NCBI GenBank assembly: GCA_018823885.1
Contig: JAHJHG010000001.1
Span: 1 to 42,438 of the forward strand
Length of the DNA stretch: 42,438 nt
Origin: Patescibacteria group bacterium
GTDB lineage: Bacteria; Patescibacteriota; Microgenomatia; UBA8517
Direction: 5' to 3'
In this document: piece by piece, positions 25,742-33,399 of the stretch
How positions within the stretch are numbered: the stretch's first letter is position 1
Layout of the letters: each line of letters begins with the position of its first letter
Translations under genes and position numbers: made by a program
The notes under the pieces: model-generated
Database searches by the model: none
The model's input: the letters and a program-made list of their open reading frames with translations, nothing else
What the model was told of the DNA's origin: nothing

Positions 25742-25746
25742 CCGTG

Positions 25747-25831
25747 TGCCGAGAGAGGGACTCGAACCCTCACGGCCCTATTGGGCCACAGGATTTTAAG
25801 TCCTGCGCGTATACCATTCCGCCACCTCGGC
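25747..25831 (-). tRNA. tRNA-Leu(TAA)
   Basis: A class II tRNA with a long variable arm, anticodon TAA and acceptor GCCGAGG. It is the first gene of the minus-strand tRNA cluster. Confidence 0.93.
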
Positions 25832-25964
25832 ATATTTACCCCCATTCTACTCTCCTGGGAATAGGTATATTTTACTATTTTGAGTCATACCTAGCAAATT
25901 TGATATTAGAAATTGACAACCTAGAGAGTATCTCGTAACCTTTAAACTAGAGGGGGTGATTATT

Positions 25965-26351
25965 TTGGAAAACCGCTTACTATACATTTTCTTCTGGCCG
26001 TTGCTTCTTTTTTTAGCCGCAAGTATTTTTACTGCCGATGTCGTTCTTGGCACTTATAGGTTTTCAACCTTTGAGGCCGCAGTTTACGCAGGTTTTTGGA
26101 TTACTTTCTTGGCTTGGGTTGTATGGGATTTTATCCAAACAAGAGGTGTAAGCTTAAGTAATAGGGTATTTGGTGTAACCATTCTCTGGCTTGCAAATTC
26201 AGCCGCTGTATGGATGGTTGCTAGATTTGCGCACTTAACCGGTTTGGGCATTTCCAGTTACCGATGGGCATTGCTTTTAGGCCTTATTGTTGCTCTTGCT
26301 CAGGGAACTGTTTGGGCCAATGCCAAAAAGACAAAGAAGAGAAAGAGGTAG
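25965..26351 (+). CDS. Four-helix membrane protein of unknown function
   Basis: About 128 aa with four predicted membrane helices and a Lys/Arg-rich cytoplasmic C-terminus. The start is taken as TTG at 25965, because AGGGGGTGA (25951-25959) is a strong ribosome site at the right distance; the GTG at 25956 lies inside that site. I do not recognise the family. Confidence 0.6.
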   Translation: MENRLLYIFFWPLLLFLAASIFTADVVLGTYRFSTFEAAVYAGFWITFLAWVVWDFIQTRGVSLSNRVFGVTILWLANSAAVWMVARFAHLTGLGISSYRWALLLGLIVALAQGTVWANAKKTKKRKR

Positions 26352-26372
26352 CCAGATCGCCAATCTTAAAGG

Positions 26373-27317
26373 ATGGATACTGCCACTGAAACACAAGAAA
26401 AACGTGTCGATACATCTTTCACATCGAAAACCAAAGCCCCTGAAATAAAAAGTGTTGAAGATATTGACAATGTTTGTCGAGATATTGTTGAAAACTTACC
26501 CCGAAGGGATTATGGACAAATTTCGGAAGAATATCTTAATCTCATAGAGGAAAAAAGGAGTCAATACAAAACACTACGTTCTTTCTATGCCAACGAAAGA
26601 GCTGGAAAACGAATCTCTAAAAAGAAAGAGGACGATCTACGAGAAGTTGGTCTTACTACCGAAAATATTCCTGAAGAAAACGCCATTGTATCTTCTATTT
26701 TACTTGATTCGCTGTCTTTAACCTATCAACTCATTCATCAGACTGATCCCCAGCAAGGAATTGATAATACCAAACCTCGAGAGCTTGAATATGTTACTCT
26801 CTGCGCAAAAGCAAATATTGTCTTTACAAATTTCTTTATCGATCTGCATAAAAGGTTTGGGGCCAGTAATAAACAAGTAGAAAACATATTTGGAATAATT
26901 TTTGATCAATCACCGCTTGGAACTGATTTAAAAGAACGTGGACTGAAAGGCTTTAGAGAAGGTATGCTTGCCGCTATCAAGGGTTATCTTTATTTAGCCA
27001 AACTCAAACCCGGTTGGAAAATAGAAACCCCGGAAGTAGTACTAGACAGGGATCACGGTATTGATTTGGTGGCTACTTCCAGTAACTCTAAAGAAATACA
27101 CTACTATCAAATAAAGGGAGCAAGAGGACAAGAAGTGCAAGTTGAAGATGTTACCAGTAGTCAGAAAATGGAAAAGGTAAGAAATAGGCTGGTTCTTTCT
27201 TCCAAAAGAAGCAGTCGCAATGATCTTCGTTCTCTGGGAAACATATTTGATTATGCCAGGAATTTGAGAACGCAAGGTAAAGAAGTTAATGCCTTTTGGA
27301 TGCAGGTGCCGATATAG
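26373..27317 (+). CDS. Uncharacterised protein with possible nuclease-like C-terminal domain
   Basis: The product is 314 aa. The first two-thirds are helical and charged. A C-terminal segment (about 225-255) reads VLDRDHGIDLVAT and HYYQIKGARG, close to the D-x(n)-(E/Q)-x-K pattern of restriction-endonuclease-like folds (Q instead of E). It follows the membrane protein by 21 bp and may be in the same transcript. AAAGG directly abuts the ATG, too near for normal use. Function unknown. Confidence 0.45.
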   Translation: MDTATETQEKRVDTSFTSKTKAPEIKSVEDIDNVCRDIVENLPRRDYGQISEEYLNLIEEKRSQYKTLRSFYANERAGKRISKKKEDDLREVGLTTENIPEENAIVSSILLDSLSLTYQLIHQTDPQQGIDNTKPRELEYVTLCAKANIVFTNFFIDLHKRFGASNKQVENIFGIIFDQSPLGTDLKERGLKGFREGMLAAIKGYLYLAKLKPGWKIETPEVVLDRDHGIDLVATSSNSKEIHYYQIKGARGQEVQVEDVTSSQKMEKVRNRLVLSSKRSSRNDLRSLGNIFDYARNLRTQGKEVNAFWMQVPI

Positions 27318-27337
27318 AAGGTTTTTGAATTTTTCAG

Positions 27338-27409
27338 TGCGCCTGGGAGGAATCGAACCTCCACATCTCGTTCCGAAGACGAGTGCCCTATCCGTTAGAC
27401 TACAGGCGC
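27338..27409 (-). tRNA. tRNA-Arg(TCG)
   Basis: A cloverleaf with acceptor GCGCCTG/CAGGCGC and anticodon loop CTTCGGA. CCA is not encoded. It stands alone between plus-strand genes. Confidence 0.93.
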
Positions 27410-27482
27410 AAATACTTTAGACTTCGTTCGCCTAAACTAGTAGAATTATACCGTAATTAGGTTATATTTTCAGCTTTTCACA

Positions 27483-28565
27483 ATGACAGACATAACAGAA
27501 CAAATATCTAATATAGAAAAGGAAATTAGAGAAACCCCATATCACAAAGGGACAGAGCATTATATTGGCAAGCTAAGAGCCAAGCTGGCAAGACTGCGGG
27601 AAAAACAGCTGGAAGAGACTTTTAAAAGCAAAGGAAGTGGTGGGGGAGGCTATGCAGTTAGAAAACAAGGTGATGCTACGGTTGTTCTTGTTGGCCCTCC
27701 TTCGGCTGGAAAATCAACCTTGTTAAATAAGGTGACCAATGCTCAATCAAAAATAGCCGCATACGAATTTACAACCCTCACTGTTATTCCCGGAATGCTT
27801 GATTATAAAGATGCCAAAATTCAAATCCTGGATGTTCCAGGGCTTATTGAAGGAGCTGAAATAGGTAAGGGTAGGGGTAGGGAAGTTCTTTCAGTTGTTA
27901 GAGGGGCTGATTTACTCATTTTGATAAGTGATATTCAAAGGCCCGGAGTTTTTAAAAATATAGAAACAGCTTTGTATGATTCTGGAATAAGGATTAACAC
28001 CTCGCCTCCTGAAGTTAATATAGAAAAAAAGCTAAAGGGGGGAATAATTATTCACTCAAATATCAAACAAAACATTAGCAAAGAAACTATAAAAGAAATG
28101 GCAAGTTCCTTTAGAATTTCGAATGGGGAAATTGTAGTTAAAGAAAAACTCACTATGGAGAGGTTAATCGATGCCTTTTCTAGAAACAGAACATATATTC
28201 CAGCTATTTATGTCATTAACAAATCTGATATGGACAAGAATATAGGGAAAAAGAAATTAGAGAATGTTGATATTGTTATCAGTTCCAAGGAAGGAATTAA
28301 CATAGATAAATTTAAAGAGTTGATGTGGGAAAAACTAGAATTAGTAAAAATATACCTGATTAGAGAAAAGGAAGAGCCAAGTACAAATAATCCACTCATC
28401 ATGAAAAAAGGACAAACATTGGGTGAAGTTGCCAAAAAAATAGGAGAAGAGTTTGCGGAGGACAAAGAAAGAGCCATTATTTGGGGAAGTGGCTCTAAGT
28501 TTCCAGGCCAGGAGATTTCCCTTTCAACCGAGATCAAAGAGGGAATGATGGTCAGATTCATTTGA
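27483..28565 (+). CDS. DRG/Rbg-family GTPase (Obg-HflX superfamily) with TGS domain
   Basis: The product is 360 aa. An N-terminal helical hairpin rich in Lys and Glu is followed by the GSGGGGYAVRKQGDATVVLVG stretch typical of DRG proteins. G1 is GPPSAGKST (71-79), G3 is DVPG (117-120) with LIEGA, and G4 is NKSD. A C-terminal TGS domain follows (about 290-360). DRG proteins bind translating ribosomes and are best known from archaea and eukaryotes. A TATATT box lies about 15-20 nt before the ATG. The gene sits between tRNA genes. Confidence 0.85.
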   Translation: MTDITEQISNIEKEIRETPYHKGTEHYIGKLRAKLARLREKQLEETFKSKGSGGGGYAVRKQGDATVVLVGPPSAGKSTLLNKVTNAQSKIAAYEFTTLTVIPGMLDYKDAKIQILDVPGLIEGAEIGKGRGREVLSVVRGADLLILISDIQRPGVFKNIETALYDSGIRINTSPPEVNIEKKLKGGIIIHSNIKQNISKETIKEMASSFRISNGEIVVKEKLTMERLIDAFSRNRTYIPAIYVINKSDMDKNIGKKKLENVDIVISSKEGINIDKFKELMWEKLELVKIYLIREKEEPSTNNPLIMKKGQTLGEVAKKIGEEFAEDKERAIIWGSGSKFPGQEISLSTEIKEGMMVRFI

Positions 28566-28627
28566 AGTGTAGATTATTTCAATAAATTTGAGTATTTTGA
28601 TATAATTGGTAGCTTCTACCTTTTTAC

Positions 28628-28712
28628 GCCAGAGTGCTGGAATTGGTAGACAGGCACGGTTCAGAACCGTGTGCTCTTTAAGGGCGTGGGAGTTCAAATC
28701 TCCCCTCTGGCA
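28628..28712 (+). tRNA. tRNA-Leu(CAG)
   Basis: A class II tRNA with a long variable arm, anticodon loop TTCAGAA and acceptor GCCAGAG/CTCTGGC. It is the first gene of a plus-strand tRNA series. Confidence 0.93.
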
Positions 28713-28725
28713 CTCGACGATATAT

Positions 28726-28809
28726 GCCGGGATGCTGAAATTGGTATACAGGCTACGTTGAGGACGTAGTGTCCGTAAGGATGTGGGAGTTCGAGTCTCC
28801 CTCCCGGCA
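28726..28809 (+). tRNA. tRNA-Leu(GAG)
   Basis: A class II tRNA with anticodon loop TTGAGGA and acceptor GCCGGGA/TCCCGGC. It lies 13 bp after tRNA-Leu(CAG). Confidence 0.93.
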
Positions 28810-28820
28810 CACAATCACCA

Positions 28821-28894
28821 GGTCGCTTAGCTCAGTTGGTTAGAGCGTTCGGTTTACATCCGAAAGGCCAGGGGTTCGAGTCCCTTAGCGACCA
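28821..28894 (+). tRNA. tRNA-Val(TAC)
   Basis: A cloverleaf with acceptor GGTCGCT/AGCGACC and anticodon loop TTTACAT. CCA is not encoded. Confidence 0.93.
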
Positions 28895-28925
28895 CATCTT
28901 GCAGAAATGTATATAATAGTGTTGA

Positions 28926-28998
28926 GCCGAGGTAGCCAAGTTGGTCACGGCGGGCGTCTGAAGAACGTCAGATACAAGTTCGATTCTTGTCCTCGGCA
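28926..28998 (+). tRNA. tRNA-Phe(GAA)
   Basis: Acceptor GCCGAGG/CCTCGGC with anticodon loop CTGAAGA, giving GAA. The anticodon stem contains one G-T pair. Confidence 0.88.
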
Positions 28999-29004
28999 CA
29001 ATAC

Positions 29005-29077
29005 GCGGGAGTAGCTCAGTTGGTAGAGCGTTTCGTTGCCAACGAAAAGGTCGCGGGTTCGAATCCCGTCTCCCGCT
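29005..29077 (+). tRNA. tRNA-Gly(GCC)
   Basis: Acceptor GCGGGAG/CTCCCGC with anticodon loop TTGCCAA. It shares its acceptor stem with tRNA-Gly(TCC) on the other strand at 25590. Confidence 0.93.
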
Positions 29078-29110
29078 CAAAATAGATTGACATAACGGTC
29101 AGGTAAAAGA

Positions 29111-29355
29111 ATGGAAAATACAGAAAAACCAAGTTCAGAACCTTTAAATGAGCGTGAAAAGAAAGAACTGGAGACAATTTCCGAAGTGATTGAAAAAGCT
29201 GTATATGAAAATGATAGCAAAATTGCTTCATATTTGAGAAATCAACTTATTGATGCTGCAATATAGGCGTTATCTCTAAAGAAGTTGCTATTAAAGGCTC
29301 TCTTCCAACACCAACAATGGAAGTAAAGAGAGATAGGATAAAAATAGATAAATAA
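29111..29355 (+). pseudogene. Small frameshifted gene between tRNAs
   Basis: An ATG at 29111 opens 51 charged, helical residues and stops at 29264-29266. A second frame starting exactly at 29266 continues for 29 residues (GVISKEVAIKGSLPTPTMEV) to a TAA at 29355. The two parts read like one protein of about 80 residues separated by a one-base frameshift. It is either decayed, frameshifted in the assembly, or the first 51 residues are the complete product. Family unknown. Confidence 0.45.
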
Positions 29356-29361
29356 ATATTA

Positions 29362-29435
29362 GCCCTCGTAGCTCATTTGGATAGAGCGACTCCCTTCTAA
29401 GGAGTAGGTAGGAGGTTCGAATCCTCCCGGGGGCA
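29362..29435 (+). tRNA. tRNA-Arg(TCT)
   Basis: Acceptor GCCCTCG/CGGGGGC with one T-G pair and anticodon loop CTTCTAA. CCA is not encoded. Confidence 0.92.
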
Positions 29436-29450
29436 CCCTTTTTACTCAAT

Positions 29451-29522
29451 GGCCCCGTAGCTCAGCGGTAGAGCAGTCGCCTCTTAAGCGATTGGCCGAA
29501 GGTTCGAATCCTTCCGGGGTCA
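29451..29522 (+). tRNA. tRNA-Lys(CTT)
   Basis: Acceptor GGCCCCG/CGGGGTC with anticodon loop CTCTTAA, giving CTT. Confidence 0.92.
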
Positions 29523-29592
29523 CTAAGAATCTTGACTTCTTCTTCTGATTTATGTCATTCTGAGCATAGGTAGAATAATGTATCTACCCACT

Positions 29593-30234
29593 ATGGAACC
29601 GTCAATAATCCAAGAAGAATCTTCATTTTCATTCTGGAAAGGATTGATTTTTGCAAGCCTTTTCTTCTTTGTTACTCCAATCGCCTTGGCTACAAGTTTA
29701 TTTTCGCTTGCATCTTTATCTAAGGCAGAAAAACCTGAAAATCTCATACTGGAAACGGATTTTAATTTAATTTCTGCTCCTAAGTCAGGTGCCAAAGTCT
29801 TTGCTTCACTTCCTTCTTCTTTTCCCGCTGTGTCTGGTGTTGTCTCTGCATCAGATGCCAGACCGGAGCTAATTAGACAATACCTAGCAAGCTATAATTC
29901 TCCGCTAGAACCCTACGCCGAATATCTTGTTGAGACCGCTGACCTTTACGATCTTGATTACAGGTTATTAACTGGTATCGCTCAGCAAGAATCAAATTTA
30001 TGTAAAAAAATTCCACCTTTAAGTTATAACTGTTGGGGATGGGGAATTCACAGTACAGGATCGCTTGGATTTGACTCTTTCGAAGAGGGTATTGCCGTGG
30101 TTTCTCAGGGAATAAAAGAAAATTATATAGATAAAGGCTATACGACCATTGAAGATATTATGTCCAAATATACACCTCTCTCAAAAGGTTCGTGGGCCTT
30201 CGGGGTCAACAAGTTTATAGGGGACATTTACTAG
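29593..30234 (+). CDS. Membrane-anchored lysozyme-like (transglycosylase/glucosaminidase) protein
   Basis: About 213 aa with one N-terminal membrane helix and a linker. The catalytic-like domain has LLTGIAQQESNLCKK (likely general acid E in QQESN), YNCWGWGIHS and SFEEGIAVVSQGIKENYIDKG. This layout is shared with lysozyme-fold peptidoglycan hydrolases and with the protein at 31228. The start at 29593 is preferred over an ATG at 29578, because a TAGAAT box (29571-29576) directly precedes the latter and predicts a leaderless mRNA from the former. Probably remodels the cell wall. Confidence 0.65.
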   Translation: MEPSIIQEESSFSFWKGLIFASLFFFVTPIALATSLFSLASLSKAEKPENLILETDFNLISAPKSGAKVFASLPSSFPAVSGVVSASDARPELIRQYLASYNSPLEPYAEYLVETADLYDLDYRLLTGIAQQESNLCKKIPPLSYNCWGWGIHSTGSLGFDSFEEGIAVVSQGIKENYIDKGYTTIEDIMSKYTPLSKGSWAFGVNKFIGDIY

Positions 30235-30283
30235 CTTTTGACTACCTAACGAATTCACATTATCCTTACAACTGAATAAAACT

Positions 30284-31042
30284 ATGCCAGCCGCATACGA
30301 CACATACGATTATCCTTCCTACTGGGAAGGACGTGACTATGAACATGGTTCCGAAGTAATTGCGATAAAGGGTTTTCTCGAAAAAATACCAAAAATCAGC
30401 AAGATTTTGGAAATTGGATCTGGGTATGGAAGATTAGCTCCTTCATATCTTTTTCGCGCCAAAAAAACAATTCTTACGGATCCTTCTTCTGTATTACTTA
30501 AATTAGCCAAGGAAAACCTACAGGGCGAGAACATTAAATTTATACATACGGGAATTGAAAATTTACCTAATAAAATAAGAGGTAAATCTGTGGATGTGGC
30601 CATTCTAGTTCGCGTCCTTCATCATTTAGATGATACCGACAAGGCTTTTGCAATCATTCATAAACTCCTGAAAGATAAAGGATATTTAATCTTAGAATTT
30701 GCCAATAAATGCCATTTTAAAGCTACATTCTTAGAGTTTCTCCATGGTAATTTCACTTTTAGCCTTGAAATATTTCCTAAAGATCACAGAACAAAAAAGT
30801 CAAAAAGAAAAGGCACTATCCCATTTTTGAATTTTCATCCAGACATAATCAAAAGAAAACTGGAAGAAGCCGGATTTAACATAATCGAAACAAGGTCCGT
30901 ATCGAACTTTAGAACCTCTTTCCTTAAAAATATTTTGCCAACGGGCCTCCTTCTTTCCATTGAGAAATTTCTCCAACCACTCCTTGCCAAGATTAATTTC
31001 GGGCCCTCCATTTTTATTTTAGTACAAAAGCAAACAGACTAA
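30284..31042 (+). CDS. Class I SAM-dependent methyltransferase
   Basis: The product is 252 aa. Motif I is ILEIGSGYGRL (about 42-52), the post-I acidic residue is in ILTDPSS, and motif IV/post-IV is VDVAILVRVLHHLDD. The C-terminal half is Lys-rich and has a hydrophobic helix near the end. The fold is clear but the substrate is unknown. It lies between the two lysozyme-like genes, so a lipid or cell-envelope substrate is possible. Confidence 0.75.
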   Translation: MPAAYDTYDYPSYWEGRDYEHGSEVIAIKGFLEKIPKISKILEIGSGYGRLAPSYLFRAKKTILTDPSSVLLKLAKENLQGENIKFIHTGIENLPNKIRGKSVDVAILVRVLHHLDDTDKAFAIIHKLLKDKGYLILEFANKCHFKATFLEFLHGNFTFSLEIFPKDHRTKKSKRKGTIPFLNFHPDIIKRKLEEAGFNIIETRSVSNFRTSFLKNILPTGLLLSIEKFLQPLLAKINFGPSIFILVQKQTD

Positions 31043-31103
31043 ATCCCCCATAATTGCTGTTAATCGAACAGTTTTCTCCCCAAACGATATCGTTCTCTAA
31101 AAC

Positions 31104-31133
31104 TTGACATAACCTGTAGTAATTTGTTATAGT
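31104..31133 (+). promoter_or_regulatory. Strong sigma-70-type promoter
   Basis: TTGACA (31104-31109) and TATAGT (31128-31133) with 18-bp spacing. It would start a leader of roughly 85 nt before the gene at 31228. Confidence 0.65.
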
Positions 31134-31187
31134 ATTTCTACGTTTCGAGGCAAAGCTCTTCCATGAGTCTGAGCGTTGAAATTTTTT

Positions 31188-31213
31188 GGGGGTACCAGAC
31201 GGTACCCCCTTTT
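31188..31213 (+). terminator. Intrinsic terminator in the leader of the lysozyme-like gene
   Basis: A perfect 9-bp stem GGGGGTACC/GGTACCCCC with a 4-nt loop, followed by TTTT. It lies between the promoter at 31104 and the ATG at 31228 with no other gene in between, so it looks like an attenuator or the 3' end of a short RNA. Confidence 0.7.
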
Positions 31214-31227
31214 CGTGTAGAAATACC

Positions 31228-31755
31228 ATGAACAAAATACAAAAAATCATATTAATCGTATTTGTGTTTGCCTTTATATCTACAGCTGAAGTTTCGGCTG
31301 ATGTTGTTGTAGCTGGAAGCTCAGCACAGCTTGTAGGAAGAACAATGGTTGAGTCTGATTTTAGAGAAGAAATTCTTCGTAATTACTTAGAGGGGCACAA
31401 TTCGCCCTTGAGTGATTATTCTGACGTTTTTATTAACTTAGCCGACAAGTATAGGCTTGATTGGAGATTAGTGCCTGCAATTACAGGTGTTGAATCAACA
31501 TTCGGTAAACGAATCCCTGTAGATTCTTACAATGCCTATGGCTGGGCTAATGGAGCCTATTCTTTTGAATCGTGGGATGAATCTATTGAAACTGTTTCAA
31601 AAGCTCTTAGGAATAACTATATTGACAGGGGAGCCGTATCTATTAATGATATTGCAAGAATTTATGCACCCCCAAGTGTGACTTGGGCTAGAAATGTTAA
31701 ATTCTTTATGAATAAAATTGACCCATTGCCGGTTTCCTTCTCGCTAGGAGGCTAA
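31228..31755 (+). CDS. Secreted lysozyme-like protein, paralogue of the gene at 29593
   Basis: About 175 aa with a signal peptide (cleavage near VSADV). The domain has LVPAITGVESTFGKR (candidate catalytic Glu in VEST), YNAYGWANG and SWDESIETVSKALRNNYIDRG, matching the protein at 29593 in order and spacing. The ATG at 31228 is chosen because it gives a clean signal peptide; an upstream in-frame ATG lies inside the terminator. Expression is likely controlled by the leader. Confidence 0.68.
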   Translation: MNKIQKIILIVFVFAFISTAEVSADVVVAGSSAQLVGRTMVESDFREEILRNYLEGHNSPLSDYSDVFINLADKYRLDWRLVPAITGVESTFGKRIPVDSYNAYGWANGAYSFESWDESIETVSKALRNNYIDRGAVSINDIARIYAPPSVTWARNVKFFMNKIDPLPVSFSLGG

Positions 31756-31767
31756 GGTTGTGGGTGA

Positions 31768-31773
31768 TATAAT
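31768..31773 (+). promoter_or_regulatory. -10 box (TATAAT) before tRNA-Leu(TAG)
   Basis: A perfect -10 box lies 20 nt before the tRNA. No good -35 box was found. Confidence 0.4.
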
Positions 31774-31793
31774 AGTAATCCACAACTATATAG

Positions 31794-31879
31794 GCCGGGG
31801 TGGCGGAACTGGCAGACGCGCAGGATTTAGGATCCTGTGAGGGTTACACCTCGTGGAGGTTCGAGTCCTCTCCCCGGCA
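31794..31879 (+). tRNA. tRNA-Leu(TAG)
   Basis: A class II tRNA with anticodon loop TTTAGGA and acceptor GCCGGGG/CCCCGGC. It is the fourth leucine isoacceptor in the window. The cassette-type region begins downstream of it. Confidence 0.93.
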
Positions 31880-31910
31880 CAACCCATATATTAGCTTTAC
31901 TTCTTTAAAG

Positions 31911-31950
31911 AGTTCGATTCCTTCCGCCCCTGCATTTTTCTCAGCCTCAA
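31911..31950 (+). repeat. Degenerate relative of the cassette repeat
   Basis: AGTTC at 31911 is followed, at about the spacing seen in the array, by GCCCCTGCA (31926-31934) and CAGCCTCAA (31942-31950). These match the outer parts of the 33-bp repeat and its 3' extension, but the middle is diverged. Confidence 0.35.
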
Positions 31951-31999
31951 GGAACTGTATCAAACTATTCCTAGCCCTGAAGAGAATTGAACTTTGAAG

Positions 32000-32722
32000 C
32001 TATTTTTCAGCTATCACAGCCACACGTGATGGACAACAAGCATATTTAAGATAATTTTCCAAGTCTGCCTTTTTCGCCCTCATAGGAACCGTTGGTTCTT
32101 CAAGAGATTTAATTGTAAAACCAGCCTTTATGGTGTCATTAACAATATCCGTAACTGGCCTAAGGTAAAGTGGTGAAGTTGTGCCCCAAGGTGTATGGGA
32201 AACAATCCAATCTCTTTTGAAATATTCAGCGAGATTGTGTCTCGCTTGACGAACTGGGTGAGAAATAACAAAAAACAAAATCCCTTTCTTTTTCAATAAC
32301 TTATAAAAGTTTTTTAGTGTTTTCTTAAAATCCTCCTCACCTAAATAGTGAAGTACGTGAGTGCATACAATTACATCAAATTTGTCTTTTACTTTAAGTG
32401 ATGTCAAATCAGACCTGATTGTTTTGACCTGGGGAACATTCTTACTTGCAATAGCTAACATTTCACTGCTTATATCTACACCAAGAATGTTTTCCTTAGG
32501 GACTTTTTTATCAAGCAGATATTTAAGTGTTCGCCCCATTCCGCACCCAGCGTCAAGAACTTTGGGATTTTTTACCGAAACCATAGCCATAACATTATCC
32601 ATTAGAGGTTTTTCCAAATAGAGCCAGCTGAAAGAACTGTTGGCAAAATCAGAATATTCCACAGCTTGGTCTTTGTATAATTTTTCAATATCCGAAGGCT
32701 TGAATTTCAGTTTCTGACTCAT
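32000..32722 (-). CDS. Class I SAM-dependent methyltransferase
   Basis: The 240-aa product has motif I VLDAGCGMGRTL (about 54-65), the acidic residue in ILGVDISSEM, motif IV FDVIVCTHVLHYLGEED and a VISHPVR segment. Such UbiE-like small-molecule methyltransferases are common cargo of gene cassettes. A TATAAT box (32737-32732) lies 9 nt before the ATG, the same leaderless layout as in the array, and a diverged repeat lies beyond its 3' end. It may be an old, fixed cassette. Confidence 0.75.
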   Translation of the reverse strand: MSQKLKFKPSDIEKLYKDQAVEYSDFANSSFSWLYLEKPLMDNVMAMVSVKNPKVLDAGCGMGRTLKYLLDKKVPKENILGVDISSEMLAIASKNVPQVKTIRSDLTSLKVKDKFDVIVCTHVLHYLGEEDFKKTLKNFYKLLKKKGILFFVISHPVRQARHNLAEYFKRDWIVSHTPWGTTSPLYLRPVTDIVNDTIKAGFTIKSLEEPTVPMRAKKADLENYLKYACCPSRVAVIAEK

Positions 32723-32827
32723 ATTACCAGTATTATATTTCCTTAGACTTTTTTAAGCAAAAGCTATTTGAGGGTTAAAAAACTGCTGAAGTCTATCCAA
32801 GTCAAATGAGTTTAACTGACTCCAAAT

Positions 32828-32868
32828 AGTTCGTAGTTTGACCACTAAGGCCTGCAATTTAGCCTCAA
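32828..32868 (+). repeat. Left boundary site of the cassette array (attI-like)
   Basis: The 3' half (CCTGCAATTTAGCCTCAA, 32851-32868) is identical to the 3' half and extension of the internal repeats. The 5' half (AGTTCGTAGTTTGACCACTA) is different. It includes GTTTGAC (32836-32842), whose inverted partner GTCAAAC occurs just beyond the last repeat. The 75 bp to the left contain AGTCA/TGACT (32800-32821) arms, possible further protein-binding sites. Confidence 0.55.
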
Positions 32869-32912
32869 TGTTATTGAAATTTCCTCGCTGAATTGATACA
32901 TTACATTGCGTC

Positions 32913-33347
32913 ATGACAGAAAGAAAAGAACATGTTCCCACAGGCGTAATCGTCAGAGCAATCATTGCAAATAAACAAGGAGATATATTGCTTGTTAAAA
33001 GGGCGCCAAATACATTGGATGGAGATAAGTGGTGTATCCCAGGTGGAAAGCCTAACCCAATGGAAGAATCTGTTCCAGCAATTGAAAGAGAAATTAGAGA
33101 GGAGCTGGGTGTAGATTTTTCTCTTGTATATTATTATCGAAAAGTTCACACCCCAGAAATTATCAAAGGAAAAAGATGGACTTCCCTCTATTTTGTGGGG
33201 GAGTTAAACGAGCTTCCAAAACATATTGATGAAGCGGAAAATTCCGAAGTTGCTTTCTTTGCTAAATCCGAACTTCAAGAAATAAACATTGCCTTTGACC
33301 ATAGAGAAATCCTTGAACAATTTTTTGTGGATTTCGTGCGAAGATAG
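32913..33347 (+). CDS. Nudix hydrolase (cassette 1)
   Basis: The 144-aa product has a complete Nudix box (GGKPNPMEESVPAIEREIREELG, about 44-66), including the REIREE metal ligands. It is close to small MutT-like or NUDT1-type enzymes that hydrolyse nucleoside diphosphates linked to another group. TACATT boxes end 5 and 10 nt before the ATG. The stop TAG ends on the first base of the repeat at 33347. Substrate unknown; a house-cleaning role fits the neighbouring cassettes. Confidence 0.82.
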   Translation: MTERKEHVPTGVIVRAIIANKQGDILLVKRAPNTLDGDKWCIPGGKPNPMEESVPAIEREIREELGVDFSLVYYYRKVHTPEIIKGKRWTSLYFVGELNELPKHIDEAENSEVAFFAKSELQEINIAFDHREILEQFFVDFVRR

Positions 33348-33379
33348 AAGTTCCTGACAAAGTTTACTAGCCCCTGCAA
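33347..33379 (+). repeat. Cassette repeat R1
   Basis: Full 33-bp copy: GAAGTTCCTGACAAAGTT followed by TACTAGCCCCTGCAA. It contains two imperfect direct units beginning AGTT (AGTTCCTGAC and AGTTTACTAG). The 3' extension differs from the majority (AATGCCGAAG). It precedes a minus-strand gene. Confidence 0.85.
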
Positions 33380-33399
33380 AATGCCGAAGAATTGGGATA

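Noticed and set aside
28524-29080. Two antisense frames through the plus-strand tRNA series
   Set aside because: They consist of tRNA complement (DSNPRPFRWQ-type strings), a common false gene prediction.
32753-32914. Minus-strand 53-codon frame across the left array boundary as a gene
   Set aside because: It overlaps the Nudix start, has no start signal, and part of it is simply the repeat read backwards; the repeat itself is open in that frame in every copy.
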